Origin: JAICKM01 sp038228295
Lineage (GTDB): Bacteria > Chloroflexota > Chloroflexia > QHBQ01 > JAICKM01
Direction: 5' to 3'
Assembly (NCBI GenBank): GCA_038228295.1
Contig: JBBRPH010000025.1
Location: forward strand, 3,032 to 67,031
Length of the DNA: 64,000 nucleotides
The notes below the pieces were generated by a model. The model was not told the DNA's origin and searched no databases. It worked only from the letters and a program-made list of their open reading frames with translations. Shown here piece by piece: positions 26,188 to 32,322 of the stretch. Each line of letters starts with the position of its first letter. Position 1 is the stretch's first letter. The position numbers and the translations under genes were made by a program.

Positions 26188-27237
26188 TTATCCTCCGTTA
26201 GCGGCTGATCCGTCGGTACTCAAGGCCTGCACGCGCGTGCGCCAATCGTCCAGAATATCGGCTAAAGATTGGTCCAGGGGAATGGTCGGCTGCCAACCGG
26301 TGCGCGCCTGGAACCGGCGTGGGTCGCACACGATCTGCGGCACATCGGCCGCCCGCATTCGCGCGGGATCGAGTTCGACGCGCACCGGCACGCGACTCAA
26401 ATCAAGCAGGGTTGCGAGAATACTAGAAATCGCGGTGGCGCGGCCCGACCCCAGATTGTAGACCGCACCGGGTTCCCCTTGCGTGATCGCCAGGTAGTAG
26501 GCGCGCACCATATCGCGCACGTCGGTGAAGTCGCGCTCGGCACTCAGGTTGCCCACGCTCAACACCGGCTCCTGTTGCCCGGCCTCAATGGCAGCCACCT
26601 GTTGGGCAAATGCCGCCGTGACAAAGGCATCGCCCTGGCCGGGGCCGATGTGGTTAAACGGGCGCACCCGAATAACCGCAGTGCCGTGCGCCAGGAAGTA
26701 TTGCAAGCCCAACATATCTTGCGCCACTTTGCTCACGGCATACGAATTGGTCGGGCGAAACGGCGTGTCTTCGTCTACCGGCAGATCCTCCGGCAACACA
26801 TGACCATATTCTTCGCTGCTGCCGACCAGCAACACGCGCGTCGGCAGGCTCAGTTCTTGTACAGCGCGTAACACGTTGAGTTGGCCGATCAGGTTGTTGA
26901 CCAGCGTCGCTTCCGGGTCGCGCTGCGCCCGTTGGACGATAGACTGCGCGGCCAAGTGAAACAGATATTCCGGCCGCAAAGCGGCCAACAGATCGCGGAC
27001 TGCGCTATACTCAGTAAGTTCCAGCGGCGCTAGTTGCAAATGATGCCGGCTTGTCCAGGCCGCGTCCAGCGCGACGCGGCCCGGCAGTTCGCTGCGACGG
27101 GCGGTGGCCGCCGTGGCCCCGCCCGTCACCGCCAGGGGCCGCTCCGTGCCCCAGAGTTCCCAATCCGTCACAGCGGCTAAATGCTGTGTCAGGTGCCGCC
27201 CGGCGAAGCCGCCGGCCCCGGTAATCAGGGCACGCAT
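26188..27237 (-). CDS. rmd: GDP-4-dehydro-6-deoxymannose reductase-like SDR
   Basis: A 349-residue paralogue of the downstream dehydratase. It has Rossmann GAGGFAGRHL, GSSEEYGHVLPEDLPV, YAVSK and RPFNHIGPGQGD. The pattern RPFNHxGPGQ is typical of Rmd, which reduces GDP-4-keto-6-deoxymannose to GDP-D-rhamnose. The adjacency to gmd supports that pairing. Overall similarity to gmd suggests an old tandem duplication. Start ATG 27237 is 42 bp after metK. Confidence 0.82.
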   Translation of the reverse strand: MRALITGAGGFAGRHLTQHLAAVTDWELWGTERPLAVTGGATAATARRSELPGRVALDAAWTSRHHLQLAPLELTEYSAVRDLLAALRPEYLFHLAAQSIVQRAQRDPEATLVNNLIGQLNVLRAVQELSLPTRVLLVGSSEEYGHVLPEDLPVDEDTPFRPTNSYAVSKVAQDMLGLQYFLAHGTAVIRVRPFNHIGPGQGDAFVTAAFAQQVAAIEAGQQEPVLSVGNLSAERDFTDVRDMVRAYYLAITQGEPGAVYNLGSGRATAISSILATLLDLSRVPVRVELDPARMRAADVPQIVCDPRRFQARTGWQPTIPLDQSLADILDDWRTRVQALSTDGSAANGG

Positions 27238-27279
27238 GGACTCTCCTGCAAGCTAAATTTGAAAGCCGGCGCGAATCGC

Positions 27280-28539
27280 TTAACGATGCGAACCCACCAA
27301 TTGCTTATCCGTCGTCGGTACGGTCGCGTTGTCTAGGCCGGACTCGGCGCGTAGCAGGGTGGCCTTGTCCGTGTTCTCCCAGGGCGCGTCAATATCATGC
27401 CGGCCAAAGTGGCCGAAGGCGGCAGTAGCCCGATAGATCGGCCGACGCAGCTTCAGGTCGCGAATAATCGCGCCCGGTCGCAGGTCGAAGTGCTTGGCGA
27501 TCAACTCCACGATCCGCTCGTCGGCGATTTTGCCGGTGCCGAACGTTTCGACCGAGATGCTGAGGGGATGGGCCACGCCGATAGCATAGCTGAGTTGGAT
27601 CTCGAAGCGCTCGGCCAAGCCGGCGGCGACCACGTTTTTCGCCACATGACGCGCTGCGTAGGCCGCCGAACGGTCCACCTTTGTCGGGTCTTTGCCGCTA
27701 AAGGCACCCCCGCCGTGGCGCGCCACGCCGCCGTAGGTGTCCACGATGATCTTGCGCCCGGTCACCCCGGCATCGCCCATCGGCCCGCCGATGACAAAGC
27801 GCCCGGTCGGGTTGATGTAATACTTGGTCTGCGCGTCAAGCAGCTCGGCCGGTACCACCGGCCGGATGACATGCTCAAGGATCTCGCGCTCGATCTCCTC
27901 ATGCGTGACGTGCGGCGCGTGCTGGGTGGAAACCACTACCGTGTCTACGCGCACCGGCTTGCCGTGGTGGTACTCGACCGTGACCTGGGCTTTGCCGTCG
28001 GGTCGCAGCCAGGGCAACACTTTGGTGCGCCGCATCTGCGACAGGCGGCGGGTCAGGCCGTTTGCCAACGAAATAGTCAGCGGCATCAATTCGGGTGTTT
28101 CATTGCAGGCAAAACCGATCATCATACCCTGATCGCCGGCCCCTAGTGCCTCCACTTCGGCATCACTCATTTCGCCGGTCTTGTGTTCGAGCGCCTCATC
28201 CACCCCTTGCGCGATGTCTTTCGACTGCTCTTTGATCGAGACTATGACATTGCAGGTCTCCGCATCGAAGCCGTATTTGGCACGCGTGTAGCCGATGTCG
28301 GTGATGGTGTCGCGCACGATCTTGGGGATGTCGGCCCAGCCTTTGGTCGTCACTTCGCCCATGACCAACACCATACCGGTTGTGGTGGCCGTTTCGACCG
28401 CCACGCGGCTGTTGGGATCTTGGTCAAGCAGCGCGTCGAGGATGGCGTCCGATACCTGATCGCAGAGTTTATCGGGGTGGCCTTCCGTCACCGACTCCGA
28501 TGTGAAAAAGAATTGCGGAGAGTCCATAAACGTTGTCAT
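27280..28539 (-). CDS. metK: S-adenosylmethionine synthetase
   Basis: A 419-residue enzyme making S-adenosylmethionine from methionine and ATP. Signatures are FFTSESVTEGHPDKLCDQVSDA, GAGDQGMMIGFA and GGGAFSGKDPTKVDRS. GGAGG precedes ATG 28539 by 11 bases; ATG 28527 is an alternative. It belongs to the riboswitch-led operon with the PfkB kinase and ahcY and completes the activated methyl cycle except for methionine synthase, which is not in the window. Confidence 0.97.
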   Translation of the reverse strand: MTTFMDSPQFFFTSESVTEGHPDKLCDQVSDAILDALLDQDPNSRVAVETATTTGMVLVMGEVTTKGWADIPKIVRDTITDIGYTRAKYGFDAETCNVIVSIKEQSKDIAQGVDEALEHKTGEMSDAEVEALGAGDQGMMIGFACNETPELMPLTISLANGLTRRLSQMRRTKVLPWLRPDGKAQVTVEYHHGKPVRVDTVVVSTQHAPHVTHEEIEREILEHVIRPVVPAELLDAQTKYYINPTGRFVIGGPMGDAGVTGRKIIVDTYGGVARHGGGAFSGKDPTKVDRSAAYAARHVAKNVVAAGLAERFEIQLSYAIGVAHPLSISVETFGTGKIADERIVELIAKHFDLRPGAIIRDLKLRRPIYRATAAFGHFGRHDIDAPWENTDKATLLRAESGLDNATVPTTDKQLVGSHR

Positions 28540-28629
28540 CTAATCTAAATCCTCCATGCGAAACGAATAGCCGCGTATCTCTTACGATACCCTACAGTAA
28601 CCAGACAGACTTGTACTAATGCCCTAGGC

Positions 28630-29307
28630 TCACGGGGTCGGTGTCCAATAAACATAAGGGGTGGGAAACCCCGAAAAAATCAATCCGCTCATCATACTCG
28701 CTGTAAACGCCAGATAACAGACCAACACTGCCAGCGACAGCAGCGCCAGCACCAAGCCGAAGCCCCCCGTCCAGCGTGCCGTGCCGGGGTTGCGAGCTTT
28801 GGGGGCCAGCACTAGGGCGGCGATGCTGCATCCCCCGCCCGCTAACGCCAGTGGGGCTGCGACAACCCCACCGATACCGCAACAGATATTGAATGGTAGG
28901 CTGATCAGACTCAGAACTAGGCCCACGATGCCCAATGTCTCCGCCGTCGTGTTCGGACGCTGCTGCAACGGCTCGTCGGTCCAGCCGGGCCGCATTGCCA
29001 TCGGCAGCGGTTCCAGCCGGGGATCGGCGGCCCATGCCTGCGTGCCGTGATCCGTGGTCTGCGGTTCGTAGGCCGCGACGATGGTACCGATGGGCGGTGT
29101 TGCCGACAAGACGTCGCCCGCCGGGTCCATTCCAAGCGGCGGGACCAGGGGCGGGGCAAAGGGGCCATCCCCCTTTGTCCCGCCCACATGGTCTACACAG
29201 TAGACCTGCCCCTCCCGAAAGTAGACGCATAGCTGACACAACGGCCGCCCACAGGCGCGGCAGCGGTCCAACGCGGGTACATCGGGATGGTTGACGCAGG
29301 TCTGCAT
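28630..29307 (-). CDS. B-box-like zinc-finger membrane protein
   Basis: A 225-residue protein. The N-terminus has a compact zinc-finger pattern CVNHPDVPALDRCRACGRPLCQLCV...YCVDH (about residues 4-40). A linker of about 80 residues follows, then two to three hydrophobic segments (about 122-215) with a Cys-rich stretch NICCGIGG, similar to DUF4190-type small membrane proteins. Function is unknown. It is sandwiched between ahcY and metK in the same direction, which could be incidental or mean a role near SAM metabolism. Ribosome site weak; start chosen as the only ATG before the zinc finger. Confidence 0.65.
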   Translation of the reverse strand: MQTCVNHPDVPALDRCRACGRPLCQLCVYFREGQVYCVDHVGGTKGDGPFAPPLVPPLGMDPAGDVLSATPPIGTIVAAYEPQTTDHGTQAWAADPRLEPLPMAMRPGWTDEPLQQRPNTTAETLGIVGLVLSLISLPFNICCGIGGVVAAPLALAGGGCSIAALVLAPKARNPGTARWTGGFGLVLALLSLAVLVCYLAFTASMMSGLIFSGFPTPYVYWTPTP

Positions 29308-29324
29308 TGTAAGGCGTAGGGCGC

Positions 29325-29370
29325 AAAACGTAAAACGTAAAGGCTGCGATAGTTTATTTACGTTTTACGC
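29325..29370. repeat. Heptamer AAAACGT repeat forming an inverted repeat
   Basis: AAAACGT x2 (29325-29338) is followed about 17 bp later by its complement TTTACGTTTTACG. The 13-bp arms CGTAAAACGTAAA and TTTACGTTTTACG could form a hairpin in the ahcY to B-box-gene spacer. Confidence 0.8.
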
Positions 29371-29384
29371 ATGACGCTTTACGA

Positions 29385-30746
29385 TCAGGTGCCCGATTCC
29401 CAGGACGACAGATATTTCTGCTGTTCGGGAGTCAACACGTCAATTTCGATGCCCATAGCGCGCAGCTTAAGCAGCGCGATTTCCTGGTCCAGTTCCATCG
29501 GAATGGTATAGACCTCGTTGTTGAGTTTGCCGACGTTCTGCACCAGGTACTCGGCGGCCAGCGACTGGTTAGCGAAGCTCATGTCCATCACACTGGCCGG
29601 GTGGCCTTCGGCGGCAGCCAGGTTGATCAGGCGCCCCTCGCCCAGCAGATGCAGCCGGCGACCGTCGGGCATCGTGAACTCTTCCACGAAGTCGCGCACG
29701 GTGCGGACGGCCGTGGCTTGATCGCGCAACGCCTTGATGTTGATCTCGTCGTTGAAGTGTCCACTGTTGCACATGATGGAATTATCTTTCATCAGCGCCA
29801 GGTGGTGCGCGTCAATCACGTTCAGGTCGCCGGTGACGGTCACAAACAGATCGCCTTCGGGAGCGATCTCTTCCAGCTTGCGGACCTCGAAGCCGTCCAT
29901 GACCGCTTCGAGCGCACGCACCGGGTTCACTTCGGTGACGACCACGCGCGCACCCATGCCGCGCGCACGGCTCGACACGCCCCGCCCGCACCAGCCGTAG
30001 CCGATGACCACAAGGACTTTGCCGGCCAGCAGGATATTGGTGGCGCGCAGGATGCCGTCCAGCGTACTCTGGCCGGTACCATAGCGGTTATCGAACAGGT
30101 GCTTGGTGTCCGACTCATTAACGGCAATCACCGGGAACTTCAGCACGCCGTCCTTCGCCATCGCCTTGAGGCGAATCACGCCGGTCGTCGTCTCTTCGCT
30201 GCTGCCGATGATGTTGCTGAACAGCTCGCGCCGTTCGATTTCGCTCAGGGTCGCGACCCACTCACGCACTACGGGATGCAGGTCACTCAGGCGGCCCAAT
30301 TCGATGAAGTTGAGCGCCGAAACGAGGTCAGCCCCATCGTCCATCGTGATCTGCGGCTTGTGGGCCAGCGCGGCCGCAATGTGCCGGTAGTAGCTGGCCG
30401 TGTCTTCGCCCTTAATCGCGTAGGTGCGGATGCCGTAATGCTGCACCAGCGCCGCCGCCACATCGTCTTGCGTCGAGAGCGGGTTGCTGGCGCACAGCAC
30501 CACATCGGCCCCGCCGGCTTTCAGCGTGATCGCCAGGTTGGCGGTTTCGGCGGTGACGTGCAGGCAGGCTGCCAGGCGTTGACCCTTGAGCGGCTGCTCC
30601 TTGACGAACCGTTGACGCAGCAGTTCCAGCACCGGCATCTCTTTGGCGGCCCACTCGATACGTAGCTTGCCGCGGTCGGCCTGGCCTAGATCGCGTACAT
30701 CATACTGCGCGGCGGCAGCGGCGGGGTTTTCGACAGTTGTAACCAT
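29385..30746 (-). CDS. ahcY: S-adenosylhomocysteinase
   Basis: A 453-residue NAD-dependent enzyme that splits S-adenosylhomocysteine into adenosine and homocysteine, relieving product inhibition of methyltransferases. Seen are LAACLHVTAETANL, the substrate region SSEETTTGVIRL, the Rossmann motif VVIGYGWCGRGVSSRARGMGARV, and the MCNSGHFNDEI and GRLINLAAAEGHPASVMDMSFANQ signatures. AAGGAGA lies before ATG 30746. It lies in an operon with the upstream adenosine-kinase-like gene, which would remove the adenosine product. Confidence 0.97.
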   Translation of the reverse strand: MVTTVENPAAAAAQYDVRDLGQADRGKLRIEWAAKEMPVLELLRQRFVKEQPLKGQRLAACLHVTAETANLAITLKAGGADVVLCASNPLSTQDDVAAALVQHYGIRTYAIKGEDTASYYRHIAAALAHKPQITMDDGADLVSALNFIELGRLSDLHPVVREWVATLSEIERRELFSNIIGSSEETTTGVIRLKAMAKDGVLKFPVIAVNESDTKHLFDNRYGTGQSTLDGILRATNILLAGKVLVVIGYGWCGRGVSSRARGMGARVVVTEVNPVRALEAVMDGFEVRKLEEIAPEGDLFVTVTGDLNVIDAHHLALMKDNSIMCNSGHFNDEINIKALRDQATAVRTVRDFVEEFTMPDGRRLHLLGEGRLINLAAAEGHPASVMDMSFANQSLAAEYLVQNVGKLNNEVYTIPMELDQEIALLKLRAMGIEIDVLTPEQQKYLSSWESGT

Positions 30747-30814
30747 GTGTTTGCTTTCTCCTTATGTCACGTTATAACAATAGACTAGCGGTATCGTACC
30801 CGGTGTCCCGGTCT

Positions 30815-30944
30815 GCCAGGTGGCTCCTTGCGGAGCGTCATGGCGAGGGTCTAACGGCCGAGGGGCCAGATGGCTCCTTGCGGAGCGTCATGGCGAGGGG
30901 TCCAGAGGCCGATAGCCAGGTGGCTTCAAGCAAGCGTCATGGCT
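30815..30944. repeat. 50-bp direct tandem repeat, 2.6 copies
   Basis: Copy 1 is 30815-30864, copy 2 30865-30914, and a diverged partial copy 3 is 30915-30944. Copies 1 and 2 share TGGCTCCTTGCGGAGCGTCA and TGGCGAGG. Each contains a small self-complementary CTCCTTGCGGAG. The array fills the spacer between the PfkB kinase stop codon and ahcY. Confidence 0.9.
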
Positions 30945-31887
30945 ACAGATGGATGGCCGCGCCGAAGGCTTCGGCGTACCGCGCCGCGAAAGCAGCGCGT
31001 GTATAATGGTGGGCCTGCGTACCGTATTGCTCGATAGCGTAGACCGCCGCAAGGGCCGCGATGCGACCGGTGCTTGCCATATCAAAGTTATGGGTGAGGC
31101 CATGCACAAAGCCCGCCGCGTAGGCATCACCCGCGCCGGTGGGGTCCGCTACTGCTTGGGGCGGAGCTACTGGGATAGTTGTTTCGCCGTCGCGTGTGCG
31201 AATGATCGAGCCGTCGGCGCCTTTGGTGGTCACGACGATGTCGGCATGGCGCAGCATATCTTGCGCGGTGAGGTCGGTTTTGTTGTGCATCATCTCGAAC
31301 TCGTAATCGTTGGCGATAATGACACGCGCGCCCTCGATACTGGTCCGCAGGTCGGCGGCGCTCAGGCGAATGATCTGCTGGGCCGGAACGTAGACGTAGG
31401 GTACACCGCCGGCTTTGCACTCTTGAGCGAAGCGAGTCATGGCGGCCGGCTCCGTGGGCGCGATCACTACTAGGTCGGCGGCGCTGAGGTTAAGCGGAGC
31501 CAGCGACAACTGAGCATCCGCAGCCATTGCGCCCGGATAGAAGCCGGTGATCTGGTTATTGTCGCGATCGGTGGTGATGTAGCAGGTGGCCGTATAGTGG
31601 TCGGTGACAGCGTTGACGCGGCTGGTATCCACGCCGACAGCTTGCAATTGGCCGCTGTATTCATTAAAGTCGGGGCCGACGCTGCTGTAGAGAAGGGGCT
31701 GCGATCCCAGTAGGGCCAACGTGTAGGCAACGTTGCCGCCAGTGCCGCCGCGCTGCTTTTTCATGGTTTCGACCAGGAAACTGACGTTCAACATATGGAT
31801 CTTGTCGGCCAATATGTGCTCGTGAAAATAGCCGGGGAAATCCATGATATTATCAAAAGCAATAGAACCGGTTACGACTACGCTCAT
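30943..31887 (-). CDS. PfkB-family sugar/nucleoside kinase, probably adenosine kinase
   Basis: A 314-residue ribokinase-fold enzyme. It has the N-terminal GGTGGNVAYTLALLG signature and the C-terminal anion-hole motif DPTGAGDAYAAGF with catalytic Asp. PfkB members phosphorylate ribose, fructose, adenosine and others. Placement first in an operon with ahcY and metK, under a SAM riboswitch, argues for adenosine kinase, converting adenosine from the AhcY reaction to AMP. GGAGA lies before ATG 31887. Sequence alone does not prove the substrate. Confidence 0.85.
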   Translation of the reverse strand: MSVVVTGSIAFDNIMDFPGYFHEHILADKIHMLNVSFLVETMKKQRGGTGGNVAYTLALLGSQPLLYSSVGPDFNEYSGQLQAVGVDTSRVNAVTDHYTATCYITTDRDNNQITGFYPGAMAADAQLSLAPLNLSAADLVVIAPTEPAAMTRFAQECKAGGVPYVYVPAQQIIRLSAADLRTSIEGARVIIANDYEFEMMHNKTDLTAQDMLRHADIVVTTKGADGSIIRTRDGETTIPVAPPQAVADPTGAGDAYAAGFVHGLTHNFDMASTGRIAALAAVYAIEQYGTQAHHYTRAAFAARYAEAFGAAIHL

Positions 31888-31920
31888 CTATTCTCCACAG
31901 ATTAGTCCGATATAGGGCAC

Positions 31921-32097
31921 AAAAAACTCTCATCGTACCCACAATGAGAGAATAGGCCACAGGCCGCTCTCTCATCTTTCAGCAGCAAACGCTCCGCTTG
32001 CCGACGGATTTGGCACCCGTGACCGAACTGGTTGTCCAATCCGCACCGGGTTGCCGAGGCTTCACAGGGCCGGTCCCTCCACCCCTCTCGATGAGTA
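31921..32097 (-). promoter_or_regulatory. SAM-I (S-box) riboswitch with intrinsic terminator
   Basis: On the minus strand the leader has all S-box hallmarks: P1 5' strand ACTCATC, then GAGAGG, GGAGGGACCGGCCC, TGAAGCC, CGGCAACC, GTGCCAAATCC and the closing GAAAGATGAGAG. The 3' P1 strand (31969-31976) can instead pair with TTCTCTCAT downstream (antiterminator). That CTCTCAT otherwise pairs with ATGAGAG to form a terminator followed by TTTTTT (31921-31950). SAM binding should stabilise P1 and terminate transcription, so the kinase-ahcY-metK operon is switched off when SAM is plentiful. Confidence 0.95.
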
Positions 32098-32165
32098 CGC
32101 GCTATGCAATTAGGAGTCCGGCTTGCGGCATTGGCGCGCGGCGCTCGCCACAAACAGACCGGCTT

Positions 32166-32195
32166 ATCATATCATATCGGGGCGGCCCCTGTCAA
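32166..32195 (-). promoter_or_regulatory. Promoter of the riboswitch-led operon
   Basis: TTGACA (32190-32195) and TATGAT (32166-32171) on the minus strand are 18 bp apart and about 70 bp upstream of the SAM-I aptamer. Confidence 0.65.
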
Positions 32196-32270
32196 GCGCA
32201 TTGTCAATCTAAGGCTGCGCCGCAGCTCCTAGCCTACATCGGCGCGCCGGCCGTAGCCGGCGGGGCCAAG

Positions 32271-32304
32271 CACCGGGGATGCGCCGCTTGGAGCATCCCC
32301 GGTG
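32271..32304. terminator. Hairpin after the Kelch-SLH gene
   Basis: A perfect 12-bp stem CACCGGGGATGC/GCATCCCCGGTG with a 10-base loop lies 18 bp beyond the stop of the Kelch-SLH gene. No T-tract follows, so it may stabilise the 3' end rather than terminate. Confidence 0.55.
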
Positions 32305-32322
32305 GGCAGCTGTAGGAGCGGG

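Noticed and set aside
29601..30665. 354-residue plus-strand frame opposite ahcY
   Set aside because: It is an antisense shadow of a fully conserved housekeeping gene in high-GC DNA, with no motifs of its own. Other long antisense frames (for example 3478-4491, 19917-20747, 41697-42233) were rejected for the same reason.
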